Source: Scenedesmus sp. ARA3 (lineage: Eukaryota; Chlorophyta; Chlorophyceae; Sphaeropleales; Scenedesmaceae). Taken from it: 64,000 nucleotides of DNA. Made by a program: the position numbers and the translations under genes. The stretch lies in contig RWJK01001326.1 in assembly GCA_004335835.1 (NCBI GenBank), positions 60,801 to 124,800 on the forward strand. The letters are read 5' to 3'. The notes under the pieces are model-generated. The model was not told where the DNA came from. It ran no database searches and saw only the letters and a program-made list of their open reading frames with translations. Positions 22,304 to 34,536 of this stretch are shown one piece after another. How positions within the stretch are numbered: position 1 is the stretch's first letter; the number at the start of each line of letters is the position of its first letter.

Positions 22304-24710
22304 ATGGTACTAGGTTGCTTTAGGATACTCATCGTCTACTGCTTGATTGTCTTGTCAAGTAGCAAGGCAGCATCTCGGGTGCTTTTGGAACGAGACCGTG
22401 GGCAAGAATATGGGGCGCTTGTTGGGTCAGCACGCAGGTTGGCAGCAGAACCAACGCAAACAGGAACCACCATTGACAGAAAAGGGGCTGAAGAGGCAGG
22501 TGGGTTGACTCAAGAGTATGTCGTCGTCCGCACCACTTTCCGACCTGGTCTGGTCTGTAGTCGATCCCGTCGCATGCATGCTAACATGCAAGAACTGACA
22601 GTGAAATAAGACTATGGATGTGTCTGAAGTGCTTAGGCAATCCTTTGGCATACTGGTGTCAACCCCAACTACTCACCGGTGTTGCTGCTCATCAACACCG
22701 TCTACGTCTGCCTGCGGCTTGCACTGCCTTATTGCAGCTCTGCTAACGATAAGCGGGGCGCTTGCAGTAGCAGATGCTGCCAAGCTGCGATGGCAGCCTG
22801 GCACTGACCACTGCAAGTGGCCAGGGGTCTACTGCACTGATGACAATTATGTGTATCTGGTAGACCTCTCAAGCCAAGGCATCGCTGGCACACTCAGCGA
22901 CGCAGTTGACCTATCAGCACTGCAGGAGCTGCAGAGCATCTGGCTGCAAGGCAACCAGCTTGCAGGAAAGCTGCCTGCATCCTGGTTCACGCTACCCAGC
23001 TTGCGGGAGCTCCTGCTGTATGACAATGCCATCGAGGTATGCAAAAAGCTCAACATAGCTGCCCAGCATACCTACAGCCATACAGCCTTGTCAGTCTGCT
23101 GCTGCAGCAGTAGCTTTGTAGTACACAAGCAGCACCCAGCAGCACCTTCATCTGCTGCACAACACAGCCCTGCGCCAGCGCATGGCTGCACCTGCCCACA
23201 AGTCCCCACACAGCCTTGGAAACCTGCACCTGCGCCACTGCTGCTGCTGCTGCTGCTGCTCGCAGGGCTCGCTTCCAGCCGAGGCACTTGCTGCCACGAC
23301 AGGCCTGCGGAGCCTACACCTCAACGGCAACAGGCTCTCTGGCTCGCTGCCAAATGCAGTGTCAGCACTGAGCAGCCTTCAGGCACTGCACCTGGCAAGC
23401 AACAGCTTTGAGGGCACCGTGCCTGCCGCCTTTGCTGACCTGTCCAAGCTAAAGACGCTGTGAGTGTGCCGGGCAATGCACAGCTCTAGGCTGCAACACA
23501 CCAGCAGCAGCACTGGCAGCAGCAGCCGCAGCAGCAGCAGCGGCAGCTGCACTCTTTGAGCCTTGTTTGAACTGGCGTTGTGGAGCAGCCAGACAAGCAA
23601 CTGCTGCAGCTGCAGCGTGCACAGGCTGGCAGCGCTGTCTTGCTACAGCCATATATTACCATGCTACAGCCATAGAACACAGCCAGGCCTGTTAGCCCCG
23701 TTGACAGGTAGCAGCTCTTTGCGTACAAACACTCACCCAGCCCTGTTCATCTTTTTCTGTTTCGCCTCCTTGGCTGCCACATGGCCCACCACTTCAGCTG
23801 ATTGCATTGCTGTGTTTGCCTGCCTGCGCTGCCACTGCTTGCTGCAACATCCTTTGCCAGTGCGCTGTACAACAACCCAAAGCTCAGCGGCTGCATTCCT
23901 GCAGCGCTGCAGTCAAAGCAGCGGCCAGTGCGGCTGGCAGCAGACACCAACCAGCCAGCGGCAGCAGCAGCAGCTGCCGACCCTGCCCTGGCTAACACAC
24001 AAGTCTGCGGCTTCTGCAGCAGCACGTGCACAGAGACACCGGCAGCAGCAGCAGCAGCAGACTCACCTGCAGCCGCCACCAGCCCAGGCGACCTTGCCAG
24101 CAGCAGCAGCAGCAGCAGCAGTAGCAGTCCTAGCCCCAGCCCACCTACCAATGTGGGTGGTGAGAGCAGCCCTAGCCCTGCAGCAGCAGCAGCAGCAGCA
24201 AGCGAGCCGGGGCCTGCCAGCCCCTCTCCGTCACCAGCAGCTGATCCAGCCGCTGATCGAAACGCTTCGGCGCGCATGAGCCTGCCAGCTGCAGACACAC
24301 AGGTAGCTGCTGCAGGTGCTGCGGATGTAGCCTCGCCAGCACCTGCAGCCGATGCAGCAGCAGCAGCAGCAGCAAGTGCGGCAGGAGGTGCTGCCCCTGC
24401 GTCTGAGCAGCCTGCCATCTTACCTTTGGATGGAACAGGCGCGGCAGCAGCAGTCGCAGGCAGTGGCGCAGCAGCAGGCTCTGCTGCAGCTGGCTTGACT
24501 CGGCAGGATCCTGCAGTTGGCCCCGCAGTTGTCATTCCTGACACGTCATCGCAGGACCCTGGTTCAAAACATGGCAAGGTTGACCCCAATCTGACGGTGC
24601 TTGAGGATGATGTTCCGGGTAAAGCGCAGGTGTACATGGAGTTTGAGGGGCACCCCTCCTACGTGGCAGCTTCTGGCTCACGCGCACGGCGCAAGCGAGT
24701 GCTGATGTGA
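22304..24710 (+). CDS. Secreted leucine-rich-repeat protein with Ser/Pro/Ala-rich tail
   Basis: Exons 22304-22499, 22768-23036, 23266-23459 and 23861-24710 join in frame to 502 aa. I chose ATG 22304 because it gives a strong signal peptide (FRILIVYCLIVLSSSKA) and its exon splices in phase to ADAAKLRW. Then comes an LRRNT-like segment (CKWPGVYC) and about four plant-type LRRs (LQGNQLAGKLPASW, LLLYDNAIEGSLPAE, LHLNGNRLSGSLPN, LHLASNSFEGTVPA). The capping segment is YNNPKLSGCIPAAL. The C-terminal 250 residues are Ala/Ser/Pro-rich, like algal cell-wall or linker regions, and end in a basic stretch (SRARRKRVLM). No membrane helix or kinase follows. An extracellular, wall-associated role is inferred. 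Intron 2 ends in CTG triplets. Confidence 0.82.
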
Positions 24711-26992
24711 TGCGCTGCGGCTCGTGTCAAACCATGCAATGCGCACTTCTCGTTTTGCAGACTACCCGGTTTTGGTGCATTGAGCTTCAGGGTTTTCCCT
24801 AGAAACCCTGGCTAGGAGAAATGAGACTTGATGCACAAGATCAATGCGTGTACATGGTACAAAGGGCGTGTGTCCATGCGACGCTGCTGTGGACATATAC
24901 ATCTATCTTTCACATACCTTGTCGTGACCTTGCAGCAACTGAAAGAACACAGCTGAGATGCTGTGTATGTGTTTGCAGTGCCGAGCCTGGCACTGAAGCT
25001 TGTACTGTATTGCTTGGCACTGCAGCAGGATGATGGGCTCCTCGCCTGCACAGCTTGTTGTGCATGTACTGAGAATGCAGGGGAATTTTCCCCATTAATG
25101 ATAGCGCGCCAGTTACACCACTGAATTGGTCGCGACCTCTTGTGTGCACAGTGTTGGCAGAGCAAGGCGCCCCTGTTTTGTTACGTACCTGCCAGGGCAA
25201 TGCACTACCATCACTACCAGAGGTGTCACATTGTGTGGCCAGTTGAAGTGCAGCCCACCGCCACTTGTGCACAAGTGCAAAATGCGCGGGGCGCGTGCTC
25301 CACGCTTTATCGCATTTCCTCCTGGATGCCCTGCCAGCAGTGGCACGTGCGGTTGCATGTGGACACAGCCAGCAACGGTTTGATAAACATGCTCATGGCT
25401 GAACATACAGCATCTGGTACCAGCATTGCCACCAAGGTTTTCTTTCTGTTTTTGGGCCACCAAGGTTGCCAGCCGGGGCCGACTGTAGCATTTCTCATTT
25501 TACAAAGCCGTTGCATGCCTTGTACACGTGGTTAAATACGTGTTGCCGACAGAGCATGATTGCTACGAGGTGGTAGACACATGTACTGCTCTGATGACCA
25601 TGGTACACTTGCTGCACACAAATCCTGTGGCACACACGCCGGCTGATGCTGGCGGGCCTGCGGCCTGGGCCCCTTTGCATCTTATGTATCATATGATATG
25701 TAGCGTCTGTCATGTTCCTTGAAACAACCCAACACTGGCCCAATGCTTATTTTGTTACCAGGGGGGACGAAATTCCACTGGCTAGTCACACGCAACAGTC
25801 AGGCGAACCTGACTGCAGGGGACACAAGGCAATGCCTCCACCAGCAAGACACGTCTAACACCCCTATACAGGAGGTGCCCAGCTCCCGGACCAAAAAATA
25901 AGGAGAGGAGTTGAACCCCCACACCCCCTTGGTGTGCTACAGCTCAATTGCATGCTGCACACACCAGACCAACACTCTGTGCCAGCCGCCCCAATAAAGG
26001 GATCCCAAGTCAAGATAGTGTCTTGGACAGGGAAAAGCCGTACCAACTCCAAGAAAGCCCACTAGCTCATTTGACACGTACTGACCACTTTACTACAAAG
26101 TTGGCGTATTCAAACCAACACCAACCTATTGTAAGCTCAAGGCTTGAACGCAATGTAGCGGTGCTGTACACAACGCCGTTTCTTGGCAGCACGTGCTGTC
26201 TGTGCACAGACAAATGCAGCCGATATCTGGAGCAGCATGTGACAGACTTCATTAAGCAGTACCAACTACTGGTTGTGCAACGAAGCCTGCACATGCGCAC
26301 GGCTAACCACACGGCAAGCCCTGCAACCATCGTACATGATGATTTGTGCACCTGGGCAGGCCGCACGACACACACCAAGTGCCCTGAAGCATGCACAGTC
26401 GCCACCACAGTGGCAGGCGACGGGGTGCTACCGTGCTAGTGACTCTAGACGCACAACATCACCCCAAACCAGCCACTCATACGCAGGATGCTTGCTGACT
26501 CAGCGTGTGCCTGCTGTGAATGACTCCAGAGGCTCTTGTACCTGCCTGGGAGTTGTAACAAGCAAGTTTTTGTTGGCAAACTGTTGGGTCGCTGGCCAAG
26601 CTCTGCTTGGACGTTTGTATACACCAATGCCCATCCCCTACCAAGCTGCTCGTCCACCAGTCTTGCCGCCTCTGCGCTGAACAACCAACTGCAGCGTTGC
26701 GGCCCCACACCTGCCTCACCCATGCCATGCACAACATACATCGGCAAATCAACCTCCACAAACCTCGACTGAGGCGATCAGCGGAGGGCGCTTGCAGCAG
26801 ATGTCACTGCCAGGAAGCACCTCTCAAGCATGCAATCCACAGCATCACAAGTACAATGCAAACACCCTGCCCACAGCAGCCACGCAACTGCCAGCCCCTC
26901 CAGCAGCACAAGGAGGCCATGCCTGCGAGCCCCACCCACAGGCACAGCATACCATCACACAGCATCACTGTCACTGCTGCAACTGCACATCA
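24711..26992. other. Intergenic, 2.3 kb
   Basis: This lies between the LRR gene and the PhoD-like gene, which converge. It contains the inverted retroposon copy at 25749-26068. I see no exon. Confidence 0.55.
25749..26068 (-). mobile_element. Short retroposon, inverted copy
   Basis: This is the reverse complement of most of 21330-21650 with moderate divergence. It includes the hairpin GGGGGTTCAACTCC, the CACCAAGGGGGTGTG segment and the end GGTAACAAAATA. No clear target-site duplication is visible, so it is probably older or truncated at its 5' end. Confidence 0.72.
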
Positions 26993-28346
26993 TCACACGC
27001 GTGCCAGGAAGTTTGCAAGCTTGTGCCCCATCGTCTTCACCCCGGCCTGCAGCTGCTGGCCCGTCTCGCCAGGCAGCAGCGAGCCAATCTGCCCCATCAC
27101 GCCCGCGCTGCCGCTGCTCGCCAATGACGCACGGCCCTGATGAGCTGAGCTGTACTGCGCAGCTTCTGCGGACCGCGGGCCCGCCAGCAGCACTGGCGCG
27201 ACCTGCGTGCACGTCTCAATGCCTGCCGGCTGACCAGGTGGGCCGTGCTCGATGCGCAACGTGAAGGCCAGGCCGCCTGCAGGCAACAATCAATCAATCA
27301 ATCAATTGATTGAATACACGTGGTTTCAGCAAGAGCTGAAGCCGAAACGGGGAGCCACTTTCAAGCCGCCTGTAGTGATCGATTGCAGGGCAACACACAA
27401 CATTGATTGGCGACAATGGGGCCGAGTGCGCAAGGTGGAGGCCAGGCCGACTGCAGCGCAACAACCAGAATGAATTATGTACGAGCTGTTTGCGTGTTGC
27501 AGAGGCTGGGTGTGCAGCGTGGAGGCCGGGCCGCGTGCATGGCGGGGGTGGCGCGGGCACGGCATGTTGACAGAGACGTTGCTTTCGAAAGCATGCAAGC
27601 AGGAGAGCAACACATGCATGTGTGAGAACGCGGACAGCCTCAAACGACAAGTCAATGATTGCGTGACTGCAGCACAGACAACCGAGTCGGTGCACAGCGC
27701 CCAATGCCTCGAGGTTGCAGCAATACTTGCGAGAGCCGCGGCCGGCACAGCAACAGCACGCCTTGCCGCCCCGCCGCACCTGGCGGCTGCAGCACGCCTG
27801 AAGCCTCGCAGGTGTGTGGCGCATGCAGCGGCACCACCTCGCAGTAGTTGCGCGCGGGCCGCAGCTTTTTCTTGCCGGGGAAGGCCTTGATCATCTTGTC
27901 CAGTGTGTCCTGCAGGTGGATCAGGTGCAGGCGAGGACGGCACAGCAGGCAGGACAGCGGGTGCAGCCGCAGCAGCAGCATCGAGGGCAGCAACCAATGT
28001 CAGACATAATGAATCAGCCACGGGTGGAGTGACTGCAGGAAACATATACAGCACAGCACAGCACAGCAAGGCAGGAGCCAAGTACTCAATTCTCTGGAGT
28101 ATGCCGGAGGTTTGCAGACTGGTGGCAATGCTGCAGCGCACAAGCAGCTGCAGGGTGCCGGCTGCAAGGTGGGCAGCATGAGGTGAAATTTTGTATCAAA
28201 TTCATTATAAACCTATGTTGATGCAATACATCAAACCTCTTGCATGTGCCTCACCCCCATGGTGGTGCTAGCCATGCTGCTGGTCTCCAGCGCAGTGATC
28301 ACGCCGCCCGGCGGCGGCTCGTTGCCGATGGCGCTGGAGATCACCT

Positions 28347-28385
<39 letters not shown>

Positions 28386-31300
28386 CAACGCCAACTGAAG
28401 CCAGCAAGGCATAGCGCTCGATGGCCACACCGCAGCCTCAGCGTCAGTGCGCTATATGACTGCAATTGGAGCGGACCGGTAACCGAATTGTGGAGATACG
28501 TGTCTACCACGTGTGCCGCACTCAGACACCGGTGTCACCCTTCCCGCTCTTTCTCACTGGTGCCCCGCCCCACCTGCATCATGAACTTGGGGTCGACCAC
28601 CCGCAGGTACTGCTTGGGATGTGCCTGGAAGCAGCCGTACGCACCCACGTGCACGTCGCCAGACAAGAATGTCACACGCACACTGTGCTGCTCAGCCAGC
28701 GCCTGCAGCAGGCAGCAGCGAGTGAAAGCAGCCAACTGCATGGGTCTTGCAGCGACTGCGACACCAACAACAAGAGCTGTAACAACTAGGCAACGGCTGC
28801 ACAGCAAAGGTCTGGAGCTAGGTGAACACTCAAATGCATAGGAATGTGGCACAAAACTCACTAGCCGATACCTGTGGTGAGCAGCATGCCCAGCTGTACA
28901 AGCGCTGCGCTTCGGCAGCAGACTTGCGCTCCTTGCACACATGCGTGGGTGCTGCTAGCAGCTGCTGCTGGTGCGACGGGTGCGGTTGCAGCAGCACCTG
29001 TTGCAGGACTTTGTCTCACCTGCAGGCGCCGCACAACCATCTGCCGTTCCTGCACATGCTCTGCAGCACTCCAGTGGTCCTGCAAACACACCAAAGGACA
29101 GCAGTGCCGATCCACCTTCAAGCATCTGGCACCTTCAAGTATCTGGCAATACCACCAACATCAGAGCCCACCAGCTGAGGGAGGCAGATGCCCACATACT
29201 TGCAGAAACCACACCTCGGCATCTTGGTCAAAGCTCCTTTTGCGGTTTCAGACCATGTGTTCAACCAGTTGTGGCTCATGCCATCCAGGACCCTCATGTA
29301 ACTATCCTCTCTCAATGCGTGCCGTGACTGGTGTTATACAACCGCACCACAGAGCGCTCCTTCCGGCTCATCTGCTGACATGATGTGAACTGTGCAACAC
29401 AGCACCAAAGTGAACACACTGCAGCGCACTGCAGCATCGCACGTACAAGACACACTGCAGCACCCCAGCACACCCAGTTGTCCACACTACAGCAGCACAG
29501 CACCTGCAGGCCATCCAAAACCTCGGGCTCCCAAACACGCCATGCTGACTGCTCATCAAGGCAACGCCACACACACTGTAACAGCTACAGTCACCACCAT
29601 GTAATACACATAGCAGTAACAGCCACAGTCACCACCACGTAGTATCACATAGCAGTAACAGCCACAGTCACAACCACGTAGTATCACATAGCAGTAACCA
29701 CGTAGTACCACACAGCAGTAACCACGTAACTCCACACAGCAGCGCACCTGCAGGTCGTCCAGAATGTCAGGCTCCCCGAACACATTCACGGCGCCGCTGT
29801 CGCCGCTGATCTTAGCCAGCGCGTCGCGCAGCGCCTTGCTGTTGCGCATGCCGCCCTGAAGGCTGGCCAGCAGACTTTCACTCACAGGGATCTTCGGGTA
29901 CACAATGGGCACCGGCAGCAGCACTAGCAGGTGCTGGATGCAGCCGCGGCCAGCCGCCAGGCGGCGCGCTGCCTCGTCAAACAGCAGCTGCCAGCCTGGG
30001 GCAGGGACCACCTGCAAGAAAGGAAGGAAAGGAAGCGGGTTGCAGAATGAACAAGGAAGAAAGCGTGCGTGTACACAGCAGTTGTCCGCGCGGCCGCTGT
30101 GCTGGGGGCTGCAGCTCAAGCACATAGGGAGCAAAAGTTTTGCACCCGTTTTGAGCGTGGGGGATGCGAACTGTGAGGTGCTCCATCTCATGAAAACACT
30201 CTCACAATCATAAGTCGCTCATGCTACATACGCCAAGCGCTCTGTAGGAGCTGCGCATGGGGTGCAGCCAGAGCGCTGATGGACTGCAGGAGGCAGGGGA
30301 GTGATGCATGGCGAGCAGCATGCAGCGCCATCAAAGGATACACTGGGTGCTGGCCAAATTGTGCAGAGCCACACCACAAGCAGCGCAGCGCCAAGCAATA
30401 AGCATATTCCATGTGGTGGGAAAAGCAGACAGCTGCTGTCCTGCTGGCGTAGCAGCACTCCACACGTGCCAGCTGGCTACAGTGCTTGCAGAATGCCAGA
30501 CTTACCTGGTTGATGGTGCGCTCGCTGCGGGTATCGGGCGACAGTAGCACCACATTCGGGCCGATGCTGCGGACCTGCAGCAGGGGCCAAAGGTGCAGCA
30601 GGGCAGCAAACAAAGCAAGTGCTGGTGGCTACTGACGTAGGCAGCGCGCGCTGGCACATGCCGTGCTTTGCACAAACACGTCGTGCCTATTCAAAGGTAG
30701 TGAAGCATCTGCAGGTGGTCATCTGCAGCGCCAGCACACGGACAACGCACTAGAGGCTATGAAGCAAGGAACCTGCCGTGTGATGCACGCCCACGCCGTC
30801 TCAGTGACGCTGGTTTTTCAATGCATTGTGCTGCACCGATCCCCTGCAAGCATGACCTCTGGGCGCAAGCAAACCTTGCGCCGCGCCCGCAGGAGCCGCG
30901 CCCGCAGGAGCTACACCTGTCTTGATCAAACTCTATAATAATACAAACCCCCCACACACAAGCCAACCTTGCGCTGCGCCCCGTACCTGGTGGTAGCTGT
31001 ACTCGCCCAGCGTTGCGCTGATTGTGCTGGCATTGTCGTAGCGTGCGTGCTGCTGGAACAGCAGGTAGAAGCGGCGCGCCACCGCAAACAGGCCCTGGAA
31101 AACGGCGCTGCGCTGCAGGTAGTCGGGGTAACTACCCCAGCCGTCAAAGATGTCGTGGTCTGGCCGGCGGCAGCAGCAGCAGCAGCAGCAGCAGCAGCGC
31201 GTTGCAAGCATGTCACAACATCAGACCACCTTGCCACGCTTGCAGCGAGCTTTGGACACAGCCCAAAGGGAGCATGTCACAACTTAACTGCTGCAGCTGC

Positions 31301-34300
31301 ATACCAGGCGCAGCGCTGCCCCTGGACGCGAGCACTTCTTAATCGCTTCAGCATCGGCAGGCATCATCTGCTGACCGTCCCAGCAGCAGCAGCAGCAGCA
31401 GCATCTGCTCACCGTCCCAGCTAAAGGTGAAGGGGATGGCCGCCAGCGCTGCTGCAAAGGCGGGCTCCGCAAAGTGTGCCATGTAAGAGCCAAAGTAGAA
31501 CTGCTCCACCTCCGCCAGCATGCCCGGAGTGAACGGCTCGCGCGCCCGCACCTGGCAGGGCGGGAAAGTTGTTTAAAGAGTGTACAGAAAGTGTACAGAA
31601 AGCAGGCGTTGGGAGTCATGCAAATGTTATGTTCCTTGCTGCATGTGACGGCAGAGGCTGGGCTGCAGGAGCAGCCTCAGGCAGGCAGCTGACTGAGCAC
31701 ATGTTGGCAGCAGCAGCTTCAGTACACTGCTTAATGTCTGTGAACTCCTTGTGAACATGTCCTGCTGCACATCTACGCACACGTACATCGCAGCATTGAG
31801 CAGCAGCCAATGCAGCACCCTCGTGAAGCGCAAAGCTGCCCCACGCAACACAACAACCAGCCGGCCGGCTCGTCAGCTCACCTCATGATTGTCGATCTTA
31901 AGCCACGGCTGCAGGCTGGGCGCATGGAAGAGCCTGTCAGCGTAGATCTGGTCTCCACCGCCGACCTGCAGGTGGTAGCGGGCCTGCGTGTGGCGCTGCA
32001 TCAGGTCGCGCCACAGGTTGGAGATGCCGCCATACTTGACCTGGCAACGCAGCAGCAGCAGCAGCAGCAGCAGCGGTTGTGTGGAGGCAGGGGTGGATGC
32101 AGGCATGTGCAGGGTCAGCAGGTCGCGCTGTGACTGCTGCTGCATGATGCGCGGAGGGCTTGGGAGCCAGCCGTTGCCGCAAGCTGCAGGTGGTGCAACG
32201 GGCACGCGCTGCAGTACCGTAGCAGGCTGTGCCTGGTGATGTGTGCATGCCCTGCATACCACGCACACTCAGCAGCACCACACCCAGGAAGCTATGATGA
32301 CAACATTTTGCAGCGCAGACGCTGCAAGCATGCCAAGCCAAGGTGCTGTGCTGCGCTGTTCTTGAGCGCGGTTGCTGCCCTGCTGATGTACACGTCATTG
32401 CGTTGCACCTGTGGAGCATCCTCGTGGAAGCCGTTGCAGCTGTAGAACACCCAGCGCCAGTGCTCCTGCCTGCGCACCCCAGCCACCACACAGAGCAGGG
32501 CAGCAGCAGCACTTGATGGCACAGCACCACACAACACGACAGAAGCCCCTGCTCTACATCGCCAGCTGCAACAGCAGCTGGATTTGGATGCACATGCAAC
32601 CGCAAAGTGTCGAGCAGCTGACACGAGGGAAGCATGCAGCGCAGCAGCTGGCTGCCTAACTTGATGTGTGATGAAAACATCAACATGATGCAACAACCGC
32701 AACTCCTAATGCCCTGTTGCATCCTCAGGCCTAGCAAACAGCAGCCGGCACCATTGCTGTGGCTGCTGCTGCTGCAGCAATAGCCCAGTCTGCTGCAGCC
32801 GAGCGCTGCTGCTGCGCGCACCTTGCAGGCAGGCAGATGCTGTGTGAGGCAATGGGTGCCTGGCCACCCACTAGTCCCACCAGGTAATTGAGCACACCAG
32901 GCTGCTCTGCGAGCGCCACTTTGATGTCAAAGCGCCAGAACTTGTAGCCTGGTGGCGGGAGCAACAGCAGGCAGCATGGTGCAGCAGTGGGGCAGGTGAG
33001 TCATACTGCTGTTGCTGCTTTTGGTCCGCCGGATATGTGGGGTTACTGCAAGCGACATACCAAGCATGGCTATGCCCAGTGAATGCGCAAAAGTGCAACT
33101 GCCCAGCTCAGCTGCGCCAGCATATACTGGCCAACCACTTCATTCACCTGCAGATCGTGGCAGCAGCGATTGTGGCAGCAGCAGCAGCACTCACCCATAA
33201 ACTCATCCAGCACCATGGAGGGCGCAGACTGGCTTGCAGGAGCGTTGACCGCATAGTGCAGCTGCACCGTGCTTCCTGCAAGCCCCGGGCTAGCCACCAC
33301 CAGCACAGACACGCCCCAGCTGCCGCTTGCAGGATCATAGTCGTTGAAGCGCACATGCGGCCCCACGATCTGCTGCTGCGGCTGTGGTGGCAGGTGAGGG
33401 CCCTGCAGCACCCAGCCGCCAGTTCCTGCAAGCGGCTGCGTTCCTGCAAGCGGCTGCTGGCCGGCCCAGCTGCCTTGCGCTGCAGGTGCTGGGTCAGAGG
33501 AGCTGGCAGCGCCCGCCAGGCTGAGGCTGGCTACTGCTGCTGTCGCTGCTGCTGCTTGTGCTGTGCCTGCAGCTGTGTTGAAGCTTGGGGCGTACTGCAG
33601 GTGGCCGTAGTGCCCAAACTGCCCGGGAGCTCCTGGCGAGGGCTGCACGCTCTCTGTGCATCAGGTGGTTGTTGCAACAGCAAAAAGGAGAGACACCGCA
33701 GGGGCAGCAAGCACAGCAGTGGCAGGTGATGAAGCAAGCCTGGCAAATGCTGTACAGCTGCACTGGGCCAGGAGCAGTATATGCCATGCCATGGCATACA
33801 CTGGCAAGGTGTGCTGTCACTTGGCAGTTCGCCATGATTTGAAAATATTATGGCACACCTGCTGCCTGCCAGACGCCGCCGCTTAATACCAGCAATCAGA
33901 TTGCTTGCAGCCCCACTGGCAAGGTGTACTGTGAAGTATATCCGCTGCATGCTTTGTGCAGCATGATATACTAGTAAAGGAACGATACTGGCGCATGCGT
34001 CTCTGCTCAAGTTGCTCAGCCCTGAATGATGCGAGCATCACGTGTTCATGTCAGCATACCCGCATCCTATCAGCTGCACAAACTATTCAAACAGTCGTCT
34101 GTCTGCTTTGCCTGTCCCAAAGGCACATACCTGGTGTCCACCCAGCACCTGCACCTCCTGGCGCTGTGCTGGCACTGTTGCTGCCAACAGCACCAGAGCC
34201 TGCCACTGGCGGGTAACCATACGCTGCTGGTGCACTAGCACCATTGCTGTCTGCAGTGGGGCCCGTAAATGAAGGATACCCAGGAGTTGCAGCGTAACCA

Positions 34301-34536
34301 TACTGCCCAGCTGCTGGCGGTACACCTGGTGCTGCCCCTGGTGCAGCAGCATACATGCCAGGGTACGTCTGCGGCGCTGCAGGAGCCGGCTGAGGCACAG
34401 AAGGATAATATTGTGACCCTCCAGCGGATGGATAGCCGGGGACTGCACCAGGGTTACTGTTTGGAGCCCCTGTGGTGTTGCCAGCACCTGGTGTAGCTTC
34501 TGCTGCAAAAGGGTTGTTGCTGCTCAGGCCTTGCAT
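26993..34536 (-). CDS. PhoD-like metallophosphatase
   Basis: Fourteen exons join in frame to 849 aa: 34131-34536, 33195-33653, 32822-32948, 32409-32469, 31882-32040, 31413-31551, 30987-31159, 30506-30574, 29748-30011, 29020-29079, 28574-28702, 28255-28344, 27780-27909, 26993-27276. Residues 1-135 are Pro/Gly/Tyr/Ala-rich and disordered. A beta-rich segment (VGPHVRFNDYDP to FMGYKFWRFDI) precedes the catalytic part. Metal and active-site motifs are GGGDQIY (Asp381), WLKIDNHE, FSWDDHDIFDGWGSYP (Asp450-Asp453) and LSGDVHVGA (Asp654, His657). These match the eukaryotic PhoD-type phosphatase or phosphodiesterase family; the substrate is unknown. VISSAIGN and RPARNYCEVVP also fit. There is no signal peptide, so it is probably intracellular. 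Decayed copies of exon ends sit in two of its introns. Confidence 0.92.
27231..27550 (-). repeat. Tandem copies of the PhoD terminal-exon start with its acceptor
   Basis: Around the real acceptor at 27276 (CAG|GCGGCCTGGCC, reading GGLAFTLRIE) there are related copies at about 27371, 27457 and 27535. Their readings include GGLKVAPR, VGLASTLRT and GPASTLHT. Spacing is about 80-95 bp. All but the rightmost retain an AG just before the Gly codons. They lie within intron 13. Confidence 0.72.
28347..28385. repeat. CAG microsatellite at the PhoD exon 12 acceptor
   Basis: On the coding strand a CTG run leads straight into the CAG acceptor of exon 12. Confidence 0.95.
29496..29537 (-). repeat. Decayed copy of the PhoD exon 9 end with donor
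   Basis: The minus strand reads WEPEVLDGLQ followed by GTGCTG. The true exon 9 end at 29748 reads GEPDILDDLQ followed by GTGCGC. The copy is about 240 bp into the intron and has no acceptor of its own. Confidence 0.72.
29577..29745. repeat. Minisatellite in PhoD intron 9
   Basis: Imperfect units built on CACATAGCAGTAACAGCCAC and CCACGTAGTA are repeated about four to five times between the decayed exon copy and exon 9. Confidence 0.85.

Noticed and set aside
22614..22767. Possible LRR gene start at ATG 22614
   Set aside because: It gives a Cys-rich, non-signal N-terminus. The exon starting at ATG 22304 supplies a signal peptide and splices in matching phase at 22499/22768.
29577..29745. CRISPR-like regular repeats
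   Set aside because: Units are imperfect and contiguous without unique spacers, in a eukaryotic intron. It is a minisatellite.
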